Program-made: the position numbers and the translations under genes | Origin: Portulaca oleracea | Taxonomy: Eukaryota; Streptophyta; Magnoliopsida; Caryophyllales; Portulacaceae | Assembly (NCBI GenBank): GCA_029582165.1 | Contig: CM055871.1 | Span: 5,711,501-5,775,500 of the forward strand | DNA: 64,000 nucleotides | Direction: 5' to 3' | Shown here: positions 46,312 through 57,990 of the stretch, piece by piece | How positions within the stretch are numbered: position 1 is the stretch's first letter | How the letters are laid out: every line of letters begins with the position of its first letter | Notes under the pieces: generated by a model | Seen by the model: the letters and a program-made list of their open reading frames with translations, nothing else | Databases searched by the model: none | What the model was told of the DNA's origin: nothing

Positions 46312-47569
46312 AGTGGTATCAGAGCAACGTAGAAATGACTGTAATCATGAAATGCGAGATTAGAAAATTCGATGGAACAAGGAGTTTCACTATGTGGAGA
46401 CTGCAGAAGAAGGCGGTCCTGATTCAGTACGTTGTACGATATGTGATTGAGTATCCCGACTCGAAGATTGATGAAACGATGAGCGACGAAGACTTCGAAA
46501 AAATTACAGAAAGAGATCCAGGACAACCTGAGTTCGAGGTGAGGTGGAGCAGGTTGAGGCTCAAGGTGGAGCTACTGGAACTTGCAATCAGGAGCAAGCT
46601 GCTGACGATGCTCCTAGAACAACTCAGGTTGACGAGCCTGAGATCCAGAATAATGTCCCTCAGGAGGAGGAAGAAATGAGCATGGCAAGAGATCGTCCCA
46701 GGAGGGAGATTAGGAGACCAGCACGGTATATTGAAGAAGCCAATACTATGATTACATATCCGCTGAGAGTTTGGAGAAGATTCATACATGGGAGCTGTGT
46801 GAATTCCCTAAAGGGCGACAAGGTCTTACTGCAAAATGGGTGTACAAGCAGTAAGAACGGTCATATAGAGAGTGACTGTTGGACAAAGCAGAAAGACCAG
46901 AAGCAGGGAAGTAAGGATAACCGCACCAAAACTCGTACCGCAAACTGTGTTGAGTCCGATTTAGATGCAGAGGGGTTTATTGTTACGGATGATGCTTTGG
47001 CTACCACATCAAGTAAGCTAACTAGGGATGAGTGGGTTCTTAATACTGGTTGCACCTGCCATATGTGTCCTCATAAGGACTAGTTCGAGTCCTACGAGAG
47101 TGTTAACACCGGCGTTGTGACCATGGGCAACGACAAAACCTGCAAGGTTTCAGGAATTGGTACCATCAGGATAACGACTCATAATGGTATTGTTAGAACC
47201 CTGAAAGAGGTTCATCATATTCCTAACATAATCTGCAATTTTATTTCTTTGGGTACTCTTGAGGCTAGCGGTTGCATGTACAAAAGAGAAGATGGTGTGG
47301 AGGGGTTCCACGGTTCTGATGAAGGGAATCAGGAAGGGCAGCCTATACACCCTATAGGGGTCTACAGTGACAGGAACTACAGCGGCAGTCTCAAACCTTG
47401 ATGAGTTCAACAGCACAGATGATCTTAAACAGGCACCCAGGCAGCGGTATATAATGCTTGATACGTTTGAGAGCCCTTCGGGGCAATGCCCTGTGGAGGG
47501 GCATGTTGATGGCGACAGTCGAGATGTTTATCTGAACCGATGACTCGGATCATGGTCCAAGGTGGAGAT
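46293..47569 (+). pseudogene. Shuffled gag/protease remnants of the Copia-type element
   Basis: In order along the plus strand: a gag start (KCEIRKFDGTRSFTMWRLQK), then a segment resembling the integrase-to-RT linker (RPRREIRRPARYIEEANTM), then a gag zinc-knuckle remnant (KNGHIESDCWTK) and a protease-like start (WVLNTGCTCHMCPHKD), then a pre-integrase-like stretch (TMGNDKTCKVSGIGTIRI, LKEVHHIPN). In an intact Copia the linker lies far downstream of the protease, so the pieces are out of order, or filled back in after deletion. Stops and frame changes make it non-functional. Confidence 0.75.
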
Positions 47570-47604
47570 TGTTGGGTTTTATGGCCCATTGGATCCTCGG
47601 TAAG

Positions 47605-49062
47605 TGATAAGTGTATTTTATATATATGTGATCTTGGGTAATTTAGAGCTAATTTGAGTGATTATTAATATGAATGTATTATTTTTATACTCGAATTCTC
47701 TATTTTATGCTTCGTTGGAGTTTGGTATAATTTTGTAGGAAATTGGTGTTTAAGTGAAGAAATCAAGCTTAAAATCAAGTGTATGGAGTCCAAGAGGATC
47801 ATAATTGAAGAATAAATCCACCCCAAGGCCCAAGCTCAAGCCCAAGAACACATTGGATACCGGCAGATACCAACACGGGTGAGAAAAGACCCAAAACGGG
47901 TCGTTTCAGCCTTCAGAAAGTCCAGAATTTGATTCCAATGACCAACACGGTCCGTGTCCGGGCAACATGACCCGTGTTGACCCTAGCACGGTCCGTGTTG
48001 ACCTGGAACCACCCGCGTTGCCTCTGTTTAATGCAAAAATGGCGTTTCGGTTGCTCTTAATGCTATATAATTGATGTATCCGGTGGTTTTTGCTGGCATT
48101 GACTCCTACTCCTACTCATCATCATCCTCATCATCATATTCATCCATCCTTTCATCCATATTTCCATCCACATTCATCCATTGTGAAGATAGAGAGATTG
48201 GTTGAGTTTTGGAAGATTAGTTCTCAAGAATTGGAGAGAAGTGGAGGAGCAAAAGTCCCCGCGGATCGACATTCAAGCAAGGATTGAAATCCAACTCGGT
48301 TTATTTCTCTTTCTTATAGTTTCCATGCTTTATAGAGTAGAATTTGTTATGTTTAGTGAATCGAACATGAGTAGTGAGTAGTTTCATAAGTTTAGGGGAT
48401 AAACCCTTATTAGTTTCTCTTATGGATTAAGTTTTGTTAGATTGAACAAGTTTGTTTATCTAGTTTGAATGCATTTTATTTAATCTTTGATTATGTTTGT
48501 CATTGTTTTGACTGGCCATCAAGAATATGGAATTAGATTGTTGAATGAAGTACCGAACGGAGAAATTCGATAATCGGAACCCTTAGGATTAAACTAGTTT
48601 ATGAAGTGAACTAGAGATAGAAGACTTTGTAACTAGGGGTCATTGGATAATTTGATATTTAACTTAGATAAAATTGACACAATAAAGAGTCCAATAGATA
48701 AGTTTTACTAAGCAATCTGTTTCATTGCCAAAAGCTCGCTACGGAATACATTATGCGATTATCGACCCTAAAATGTACCAAACTAGTGACATACATGTTC
48801 AATCCACTTGTTTGATTCATAAAGTTACTTAGGTTTTATCCCCTGAACGTCTTTCTCATATTGATAATCCAAGTAAATTGTGTGAATATTTGTTGGTTTT
48901 GCCCTTCTTAGTGGTTAGAAATAGAAATAGCTTTTCACAATAAAAAAACCCGACCGATTTAGCAATCACATAGGAAGCTAGTTTGGTGTGTAGTTAGCAA
49001 AGTCCCTGTGGGATCGACCTTGATATTTGCTACACGTACACCCGTGCACTTGCGGCGTATCA
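47605..49062 (+). mobile_element. Solo LTR (probably Ty3/Gypsy) with 5-bp TSD
   Basis: The sequence gtaag occurs at 47600-47604 and 49063-49067. The element starts tgataagtgtattttatat and ends cttgcggcgtatca. It contains gtccctgtgggatcgacctt near the 3' end, a motif I associate with Tat/Athila-type Gypsy LTRs. There is no coding region, so this is what remains after recombination between two LTRs. It lies inside the 3' LTR of the Copia-type element. Confidence 0.85.
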
Positions 49063-49474
49063 GTAAGGTCCAGAATCAGAGAAAAATCGACAACTTTTGG
49101 GAAGACGCCACCAGCGCCTATGAGGCGCCACAGTGCCTCAGTCGGAAGTCGGCACCAACAGCACCAGAAGACGCCACCATTGTCCAACACAGTGGGCATA
49201 CAATTGAAGACGCGACCAGCGCCTTTATGGCGCTACCAGTGCCCCCAGCGCCTTTATGGCGCTACCAGTGCCCCCAACCCTCGTTCAGTGGCGGGATTAA
49301 ACCTGTGGGACGAAGGTTAATTGTAGCTTAACCTATTTTCTTCTCCTAACCTCCCTATAAATATGGTTCAGTTTTATCTACTTTATTTCACGGCAAAACA
49401 GCGACATCGAGTGACAGAGAGTTGGAGGGGAGAAAATATTGAGACAGAGTCTGTTTCACCAATATTTTCCTAGC

Positions 49475-50070
49475 TAGGGATGGCAACGGGGCGGATAGTA
49501 TATCCCATCCCCATCCTCGCTCCCAAAACTCGTCCCCATGCCCGCTTTGGGGAATGATTCTTGCCCCATCCCCATCCCCGCGGATTCCCCATCCTCAACG
49601 GGGATTTTTTTAAAGCTATCCAAAATCTAACCAAATTTTAATCGGACCCGGTTTTTAACCTGTTCAAAATACAATGTATTTAACTTGCTCAAGCAATTAT
49701 ACATCAAAATCAAACAATAATACATCAACAAGTGTTATTCGGAAAATCAAACAATAATACATCAACCAAATTACTACTTTATCATTGCTATTAATATATA
49801 TATTGAATTAGAATAAAGGTTATTTGGTAATTTTAAAATTTTTGAGGACGGGGATTCGGGGATGGGGACGGGGAATTTTCCCCAGCGAAGAAAATAGGGA
49901 CGGGGATGGGGAAAATTTTGTCCCTATCCCCGACTCGTCCCCAAGCGGATTTTGAAAAATTGTCCCCGTCCCCGTCCCCGTCCTCAATCCCATCGGGGGT
50001 GGGGATTTTTCCCCAGAGCGGGGCGGGGCCCCAGCGGGTTTGGGGATTCCCAGCCCCATTGCCATCCCTA
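49475..50070. mobile_element. hAT-type MITE nested in the Copia 3' LTR
   Basis: Ends tagggatggcaacggggcgg and the inverted gccccattgccatcccta. Subterminal zones are full of ccccatcccc and ggggacgggg words. The flanks ttcctagc and (a)atcccaat match at five of eight positions and correspond to ttccaagt in the intact 5' LTR, consistent with a diverged 8-bp duplication. Confidence 0.75.
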
Positions 50071-50387
50071 TAATCCCAATATATCCCGAGAGATTGTGAG
50101 TTGAGAGTTTGAGAGATTTTTATTGTAATCTCCTTTTGTTGATCGCATCACACCCTGTGATAGTGATCGAGTTGTACTCCTCCTTTCTCATAGTGGATTA
50201 TTTTTCTGGCTGTCGCAGTCTGTGAGTTTTCCTCCGAGTTTTTCGGTTTCCCACGTAAACCTGGTGTTTGTCTTATTGCTTATTTTTCATTCCTGAATTT
50301 TGTCGTAATTTCGGTCATGTTATTTATTTCGTTTCCGCTATAACCTTGCACTTGTTTTTCCTAACAAGTGGCTTTCAAAGCCTAACA

Positions 50388-50434
50388 AAAAAATCCAGTT
50401 TTCCTATAAATCAATGCAATATTGAAAAATAAAA
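50388..50434. repeat. Second copy of the MITE-tail plus spacer sequence
   Basis: The text aatccagttttcctataaat followed by caatgcaatattgaaaaataaaa repeats, with a few changes, 45555-45597 (aatccaatttccctataaat and onward), which lies on the other side of the Copia element. It records a duplication of the locus or a lost MITE copy. Confidence 0.65.
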
Positions 50435-50917
50435 GGAAATTTGGATTCTAATAACTCCTACTTTTGACAATTGGACGATACAATTCCTACTTTTGTAATT
50501 TGTGCGTTAGTGGTCCAAAAAAGAAATTGTATTTTCTTGGTACCAAATCTACCTCCATATTTTTCTAAGTTTTTCATTCCCACCCCCACAAAGATTATGA
50601 ACTTTAGTTACTAAAAGAGTTTTAATTTTTTTTAAGGATCTGAACAATTATTATGATTTTTTAAGAAATAAAAGGGGAAAATCATAAAAATTAGGAAAAC
50701 ATCGAAAAAAATTGGGACAAACTTTTTAAATTAACTAAAAATCGTAAGGAAGTGTTGTGTTAAGTTTTAAAGCAAGTGCAAGTCAAAATCTACAAGATTT
50801 ACGCATAAACTTGTCGGTGATCCTTAAAAATACAATTTTTTTTGAACCACTAACATATAAAAAAATAGTGATTATTCAATTGTCAAAAATAGTACCATTA
50901 TTAAAATCCAATTGTCC
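50435..50917. mobile_element. Mutator-type MITE with 9-bp TSD
   Basis: aaaataaaa lies at 50426-50434 and 50918-50926. Ends are ggaaatttggattctaataa and ttaaaatccaattgtcc. The interior is homologous to 45056-45566, for example aggaagtgttgtgttaagtt. Non-coding. Confidence 0.8.
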
Positions 50918-50926
50918 AAAATAAAA

Positions 50927-52911
50927 ATGCAAAAATACAATATTATAAAGAGCACGAGACGTGAAGGTTTAACATTTGAAAGCTAACGTGGTTTGAAGTT
51001 AACATTGAATACATTGCACTTAATTTGTATGTTTGTGGATGCCAAGGACTCTATAAATAGGATGAAGCTCATATGGTTTCAAACCATTCCATTTTAAGAG
51101 CCAGGAAAGATATTTGTAAATTGTAATCCACCTAATATCATAGTGGAGGTATTTCGGACCGACTATTCCATGATATCAATTTTTACCTATAAAAATAAAA
51201 TTGTATGCATTTGTCATTTTTTTCGTTTCAAATTCAGTGCTTATCTAGTTAAACAAAGAGAGAATGAGGCCTTTTTTTAACCATTTTTTTTAGTATGTAG
51301 TTAAGGATGGAAGGAGTTTAGAGTGATATATATGATGGAGCAAAAGAAAAATCTTGTTAGATAGTTGTTTTTTGTTTTGTTGTGTTCCTTGTACTGCTCT
51401 TTGTTTGTTGAACTCTTGGGTTGTCTGCTGTTTTGCGGTTTTGTAACATCTTTGATGACTTAACCTTTTTTTAGCTTGCAAATTATCGAAAAAAAAGGAT
51501 GGAAGGAGTTGTCAACTTTGATAATGATATAGTTAAATTGATGGTTAATAATTACATATTGGAAGACTATGATGGAAGATTGTATTGTCTGCGAAGATCT
51601 CATTGATCTTATTCTCAATGAGACAATGTCCAAAGGAAACAAATTATTGGAAGATGTTAAATAAAAAAACTGTAGTGACCATACAAAAATATATCTACAA
51701 AAAAAATTATTTGAGCATGTGTCAAGTTTTGACAATGCCTATAAACATTGAAAACATCCTGTTTCCTTAATATTATTAAAAGAAGACAAACAAAATAAAG
51801 CAGTTCGAATTTGTAAAATTAGAATAAAAAGAAGGTCAATACATATATGATTGAAGCATTTGAATAATTTTAGAGGTCAAAATTAGTCAAGCTGCTTTTA
51901 GTAATTTCCCATGGGCTCTTCCTATGAAACTCCATTGCAATTAAATTCTCTAATCTATGACATTTTTTTTAGCAAACCATTGCAATTAAACCCATTTTGA
52001 CCTAATAGCCATCTCAAAGTTCTAAAATAATAAGGATAGTTACTCATCTAAAAGTTATATGATCACTATTTTAGGGTCGGTTTTTGAAGGGTTGGCTATA
52101 ATCATAAGTTATATTATGAAAAATTTGCATATACCCTCTTTATATTTAGGACATTAATAAATTCAATCTTGATATTTGGTGTTAATATTACCTCCCTTAA
52201 CCTTTTGAAACAATTTAATTTGGTAACTTTATCAGTGAATTTTGTAACTTTTTCAGTCCAGGTGAGATTTATGATAAAATTTATTTGCTAAAATTATCGT
52301 CATTTCAGTAAACGGATTTCATTACAAAATCACTTCGCCGAAAAGGTCGTTACATTTATTGGAAAAATTGCTAAATTAATTTGGTTCAAAAGATTAGAGA
52401 AGGCCGGTAAATATTAACTCAAAAAAATTAAAGTTAAATTTATAAATATCATAAACTTAAAGAAGACCATTTACATATTTTCTACTGTATTAGAATAACT
52501 TACGTATAAATGTCATGCCCATCAATGTACGAATTACTTTTATTGAAGTGATCACAAATGACTCACAAAATGTTATCATATATACAGTAAATTTTATTTT
52601 ATTTTATTTTTTGACGAAAAACAAAATCCAAATGAATTGAAATACAAATTAAAATCGATGGGTTCAGCTAATCTGTTATAATTATTACTTTTTTTTGTTG
52701 ATTTTGTACAGTTTTGTCATCATATTAGCAAAAATCTTTCTTAATACTAAGCCTACAGATAATCTATATATGGATATGATCGGTGAATTTGATTGGTTTT
52801 TCATTGCAAGGGTATCCAAAAGCAAGTATATATATCGACCTACATTCTTAGGCTTACTCAACAAATTTAGATCAATAATCAGTTTGTCAACAAGAGAGAA
52901 TTCTCAAAATC
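50927..52911. other. Intergenic DNA upstream of the defensin-like gene
   Basis: No gene is supported in this AT-rich stretch. A TATA-like motif (agtatatatatcg, about 52823-52835) lies about 80 bases before the defensin-like start codon and may be its core promoter. Confidence 0.4.
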
Positions 52912-54538
52912 ATGGCCAAAAATCTTAAACACTTTTTTATCGGCTTCTTGTTTGTTGCTTTGCTGATGAGTTCTGGTAAGTCTTTCCTCTATTATTTCAC
53001 ACAAAATAAAGGTCATAGAAAGTTTGTTTATTAAAATAATTCCATTATTTTTATGTTCAGCTATGTTAAGCTTCAAAATTTTCAAAAATTTTATTGTGAT
53101 GTTGTGGGGTACTTAATCTGTTATACAAATTGGGCCCAAACTCACTAATTATAAAAAAAAGTTCCTTTTAATTTTGATTTTATATCAGATATTCCTCTCA
53201 AATCATTCCCAATTTAATCTATGTTTACAATTTATTCTAGAATTATTTAAAAAATTCTTTCATTATTTTTAGAATAAGTTACTAATTAAATTATATTTAA
53301 CAACAACAAATTCCGAGGTAAACACGTATACAGTTAAAATAATTAATTATTAGTAATAAGATGTTTGACATTAATTATTACTCCAATGAATACAAATAGC
53401 GTCTTAGTTAAATTGTCCGACTTCATTCACAAGGCCTATTTTATGCATGCTTTATTAAATATTTAAAAAATTTTGACAAAAATATAATTTTATGCAATTA
53501 ATAAATGATATTATTGCACTTATACCATTTTCACAATTGAATCGTAGATTTTTTTTCTTTTAAACTTAATATATATAGAATATTATTTTTATATTAAAAT
53601 ATGACAAATTAAAGAATGTATTATGTGGAGACTCATATCATTTCCCCCCCACATTTTAAAGTGTGTAAAATCATCATTTAGGTGTGTCACAAAGAGCAAG
53701 AAGAAGAAACTTAAATACTTAATTAGTTTAAACAGAACATTTATCTTCTGTGGCCACTAATCAATTACTCCCACTGTTTTATACTAATTGTCATTTTGTT
53801 GGCAGTCACAGTTTCCAATGTCATTCTTTAATTGATAATTTTTTATATAATATTTTATTAAAAATTTCAATAGTATACTTTTAGAATAACGTACATTTTC
53901 CATTACGAATAATTATATATGACAATTCATTGTATATACTGAGAGATTTACGGTTAAAATTTTTAAAGTTTTAACTTCATAATTTCTAAAGACGACAATT
54001 AAATGGAATGAAGGGAGTAATTTTGATAATAGTTCCCCTAATTCCCATATGATCTACTATCACTTAAATTAACTTTCATTTTTCCCATAACATCTATCAC
54101 CTTATAATTCCAATAACACATTAAATACTAATTTATCGAATCAACCTTATTAAATACATCTTTGTCTTCAAATTTTGTTTTTTATTCACCATTTTTCTTT
54201 TGTATTCACCGTTTTATTCACATTTTCTCATTTCCAAGAATGCAAATTAATGTAAAGTGAATTTTTTTTTTGGTTATGTAAATATAGTATGTCTTAAGTG
54301 ACAAATAATTTGGAAAGGAGGGAATATTGTGTATGGTAAGGAATTAATTAATGTTTAAATGTGTGTTTAATTAGGATTAATGGAAACAGTAGAAGCATTT
54401 GGACCAGCACCAGTGGCATGCCAGCCAGGACCATGTCAAGCACAAGACTGTAATAAATTATGCCTTTCCAAGGGATATAGCAAAGGTGGTAATTGTTTAG
54501 GGTTTGGTGGTCCTCTTTCCTGCTGCTGCAACAAGTGA
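52912..54538 (+). CDS. Secreted cysteine-rich defensin-like peptide, two exons
   Basis: Exon 1 is 52912-52975 and exon 2 is 54375-54538, joined across a GT-AG intron (G|GTAAGT donor, TTAATTAG acceptor) to give 75 residues. Residues 1-29 form a signal peptide with a hydrophobic core (FFIGFLFVALLM). The mature part has eight cysteines at 37, 42, 47, 51, 62, 71, 72 and 73, spacing C-x4-C-x4-C-x3-C-x10-C-x8-CCC, with a glycine-rich loop (SKGGNCLGFGG). The layout of a signal-peptide exon, one intron and a short Cys-rich exon is typical of plant defensin-like (DEFL/LCR) genes. Those peptides act outside the cell in defence or in pollen and fertilisation signalling. The terminal CCC is unusual, and the exact subfamily and role are not known. 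The intron contains a Stowaway MITE (53768-54017). Confidence 0.85.
53768..54017. mobile_element. Stowaway MITE in the defensin-like gene intron
   Basis: Tips ctcccactgttttatactaa and the inverted aatggaatgaagggag, with TA on both sides, bound an AT-rich non-coding segment. Confidence 0.6.
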
Positions 54539-54858
54539 TCCTAGATTAATTATCAATATGAACCCTAGCTAGTATTTTGTTTACATTTACAATCACATTG
54601 TTAATTTACTACCATTTGCATCATTATACACATAATAAGAATCGTGATTTGATACTGTTTATGTATTCAAATGGATAATTGGATATAATTATTCTCTGTG
54701 TAACTCTTTAAAAATGTGAACAAGTGGAATGATCCGATTCTTATTGATTTGCTAATATGATTATCAATTTATATGTTTGTGATCGATTGACCAAGATAAA
54801 CATGCATGCTATGTTTCTAAATCAAACGAAATTCAAGTATAGATAGATATGCATTAAT

Positions 54859-55145
54859 TGAGTAGGGCGGGCAAAAATTGGGGTCCAGCCAAATTCGGGT
54901 TGGTCAAAGCTAAATTGGGACAAGAATTGATGTATGGACCCGGTTTTTTCGGGTCCGATACTTCGCACATAACTAAATTCTGGTCGAAATGGGGTTCAAG
55001 TAATAAAAAAAGAGAAATATTGCGTCCGAATATTAGGTATAAAAGTCAATGCAAAAATTCAGATGAAAAAACTATAATCAAATCCACTTTTTCCGAGTTG
55101 GACAAGTTTGGGTATTCGGGTCGGACAAAATTTTATCAGCCCTAG
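54859..55145. mobile_element. hAT-like MITE downstream of the defensin-like gene
   Basis: Ends tagggcgggcaaaaattggg and the inverted ggacaaaattttatcagccc ta. The candidate duplications (gcattaat on the left, gcattata on the right) are imperfect and slightly offset, so the boundary is approximate. Subterminal words such as cgggtccgata and cgggtcgga are typical of this MITE class. Confidence 0.5.
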
Positions 55146-55368
55146 CATTATATAAGCTTCAAATTTAGCTTGAAACTGAATATAGATACACATTAAGCTT
55201 CAGAATTCAGCCCATGCTAACCCAAATCCGTATATGCCAACGAGCTAATAGCTCATTTGACATCTCAATGGTCTTTTATATCTGAGCTATGAAATTAATT
55301 TTTATAGCTTGCAAGTCTCGCCTTGTGTAAAAATAAACAATTCCACGAACTTAAACTTTTGGTTTATA

Positions 55369-56160
55369 CTAGTCATAAAGACGCGCGCGATGCGCGCGGT
55401 AAATATAGTAAGTAATACAATATTATCAGAAAAATGTAATAAAAAACGGATAGTCGTCCCGCATAGACTTCAATATGGCAACAAATTTCAAATGACTTTT
55501 TTTTCAAAGTTCTAAAAAGGATGCTGAGATTCATAAATAATTCAACATCTTTGGTATTTCCCAATGAAGCAAAAACAATCGAGCCATGTTGACTCCCAAT
55601 AGTATTCACCTTAGATGATGACACCTTGAATCTTATATTTTCATACACATTGGAAGCCTGAATTGAGACCAATGCAAGTGAATGTATTGATATGTAAGCT
55701 CCAAATAAGGCCACGAGCAATCCTAAAGAGTGTAGACTGCATTCACAAATTGACATCCTTCGTCAACGTAAAACTCTATAGTAATTTCTAATAAACATCT
55801 AACCTAATCATATACACAATCAACTGGGATACCAAAATTTGAAACGAACCAACTTCTTTTATCAAATTGGCAACAATTTGGGGTGCCATAGATTCACACC
55901 CTTGTGTATACACAAGTTGAATCACAAATACTTGAACATCTATTGTAATAGGACTACAACCATATATACACAAAAGGAAAAATGAGTAAGAATAGAGAAA
56001 CCCTTCAACTCCGAAAGTACAAAATCATCCCATAAAAGTAGGTTTGTAAGAGCCAATCATATGAGCCAATAATCTAAATCTATCCCCTATGACTCCCGCC
56101 TAGGGAATGAGGAGAAAAATTAAACATATCAATAATATCTTTATATAGTGAGGGCCGATG
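55369..56160 (-). mobile_element. Probable Helitron 3' end, extent uncertain
   Basis: On the minus strand, a strong GC hairpin (CGCGCGCATCGCGCGCG, about 55381-55399) is followed about ten bases later by CTAG, then T. A hairpin a few bases before a terminal CTRR, inserted 5' of T, is the hallmark of a Helitron terminus. The 5' TC end was not located, so the right boundary is a guess. Two minus-strand frames inside (55373-55756 and 55788-55973) have no recognised domain; no Rep/helicase is present. Confidence 0.45.
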
Positions 56161-56207
56161 GATGAAAGTGCTTGGTAGTCCTAAATGTGGTATGCCTTAA
56201 AGAATTC

Positions 56208-56447
56208 TAATCCGTTCTTTTATGCAGCTGGCAGGTTGCGGTGTCACACCGCACCGCAACTTTTCATAGTTCACCACAATCTACCACAACCCACCACAAT
56301 CTACTTTTTCTAATTTAATTGATTTTTTTATTAAAAGTTAAACTTTTTATATTCTACCACAACTTTCCACAACCCTCCACAACTTTCCCCAACAAACCAC
56401 AATCCATCACACAACACCTTAGCCAGCCGTATAAAAGAACGGGGCGC
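56208..56447. mobile_element. GTTCTTTTA-ended MITE
   Basis: Left end ccgttcttttatgcagctgg and inverted right end ccagccgtataaaagaacgg. Inside are cacaaccc/ccacaat words similar to 10354-10768. Non-coding; no certain TSD. Confidence 0.5.
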
Positions 56448-56621
56448 CATTGCTAGATTTAGAAAAAGTGACCTTACCCATATATGAACCACCCATACCT
56501 GAGTCAACCCAAACCCAAAAAATGTCACAGTTAACTGATTCAAAACAGACTAATATAAAGTGAATTGACATCACTCAAATTTAACTTTCACCGTAATTAT
56601 TATTTTTTTATTAATAACGAT

Positions 56622-57118
56622 TGTTGGGTTGAATGTGGAGACCAATTTTGGGTTGGTCTCTGTCTCTTGGGGAGCAAGGTAGAAGAGTTTGAGTAGGAAT
56701 CAGATTGTTGATTTGTTCCACTTCTTTCTTGTAATTCCTTTGCTGTAGAGACTATATTAATCCTAAAATTGTGTCAGCCTTGTACTATAAATAGGACCTA
56801 GGTGTTAGGTTTATTTGTACAACAATTGAGAGTGTTTCATCTTATACCACAAGAGATTGACCTGTAATCTCTGTGTTCCTGAGGGAGTTGTGTGAGGCTC
56901 ATCTGTGAGTGTTGAGTTCTCAGGTTGTAACTCTAGGGAGGTTGTGAGAGATTGTGGAGGTTTGGGAATCTTCAAACACTTGTAATCCTCTGATAGTGCA
57001 TCGTTCGTGGTTTTTTCCCGGTTTGGGTTTTTCCACGTTAATTCCTTGTGTTGAATCTTTATTTATTTTTCGCCCTTATTATTGTTTGTCTGCTAACTAC
57101 GTCCTGAGAATCCTAACA
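56622..57118 (+). repeat. 5' LTR of the gag-only Copia
   Basis: Starts tgttgggttgaatg, ends gagaatcctaaca. It contains a TATA motif (tactataaatagg, about 56785) followed by the usual untranslated leader. Confidence 0.9.
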
Positions 57119-57170
57119 AGTGGTATCAGAGCTTTGGTTGGAGCGTGGTTGATCTGCAGGCTGAGAAGCA

Positions 57171-57990
57171 ATGACGGGCGCTATTGTGAAGATTCCGGAG
57201 TTCGATGGGAAAGACTACGCATGGTGGAGGATGCGCGTTGAGGATGTGCTCCGCCAGCAAAGGTTGCATCTTGCGATGGGTGATAAGCCAAATGAGATGG
57301 AACAGGAGGATTGGGAAGAGCTTGATGGTCAGGCATTCAGTACGGTCAGGCTGACGCTAGCTCGGAACGTGACTTTCAACGTCAAAGATCAGAAAACGAC
57401 AAAAGACCTGCTCGAGGCCTTGCAAAACACATATGAGAATCCTTCGGCGGTGAACAAGGTATATGTGTTACGTCGTTTGTTTGAATTTAAGATGCATGGG
57501 TCTGGTGATATGCATGATAGTATGAATGAGTTGAATATGATACTATCAAAATTAACCTCTGTGGGATTTAAATTCGACGATGAGATGAATGCTAATATAC
57601 TATTGGCTACCCTACCTAAGTCTTGGGAAAATTTCGTAACTTCTGTAACTTCTTCAACTAAGAAGGATGAGAAACTGAAGTTTGGGGAAATTAGAGACTT
57701 GGTCCTGAATGAAAGTATTCGCAGGAAAGATTCAGATGTGTCTGAGTCTTCGGGAGATGCTTTGGTATCGGGAGTAGGAGGAATAGTGGGAGTTCGGGTC
57801 GGGGTCGATCAAAATCTAGAGGTCGAAACATGGAGCAAGTGTTGTGTTGGAACTGTGGTGATAGAGGTCATTTTCGTAGGGATTGTCCCAAACCTAAGAA
57901 GAGCAGCCATAATGACCAGGACTCTGTATATTCTGTTGAGGATTTTGGTGATGCCCTAACTGTTTGTGTTGACAAGTTAGAAGGGGTTGG
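57171..57990 (+). pseudogene. Copia gag polyprotein with frameshifts
   Basis: The frame starts MTGAIVKIPEFDGKDYAWWR and shows the Copia gag (UBN2-type) domain to about residue 190. Around 57770 the frame shifts; the following frame gives an RGRSKSRGR arginine-rich stretch and the CCHC knuckle CWNCGDRGHFRRDC, which binds element RNA. A second shift near 57985 leads into the protease. Without the two shifts it would form one gag-protease reading frame. Confidence 0.85.

Larger units (their letters stand above)
45604..50387 (+). mobile_element. Non-autonomous Copia-type LTR retrotransposon with nested insertions
   Basis: 5' LTR 45604-46311 (tgttggatttt... to ...gagcctaaca), then a primer-binding site agtggtatcagagc that pairs with initiator methionine tRNA. 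The internal region is about 1.26 kb. The polypurine-like ggtggaga tract precedes the 3' LTR 47570-50387, which is interrupted by a solo LTR (47605-49062) and a hAT MITE (49475-50070). Removing both leaves a 3' LTR colinear with the 5' LTR. Flanks are aaaag on the left and aaaaa on the right, so a clean TSD is not proven. Internal coding pieces are shuffled remnants; integrase, reverse transcriptase and RNase H are absent. Confidence 0.85.
47570..50387 (+). repeat. 3' LTR of the Copia-type element, split by two insertions
   Basis: LTR pieces: 47570-47604, 49063-49474 and 50071-50387. They align in order to the 5' LTR. The last piece ends cctaaca at 50387. Confidence 0.8.

Noticed and set aside
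48090..48287. His/Pro-rich frame inside the solo LTR
   Set aside because: It arises from CATCAT-type simple sequence in a non-coding LTR.
56954..57241. Frame overlapping the 5' LTR and gag start of the gag-only Copia
   Set aside because: It reads across the LTR end and primer-binding site in a frame different from gag.
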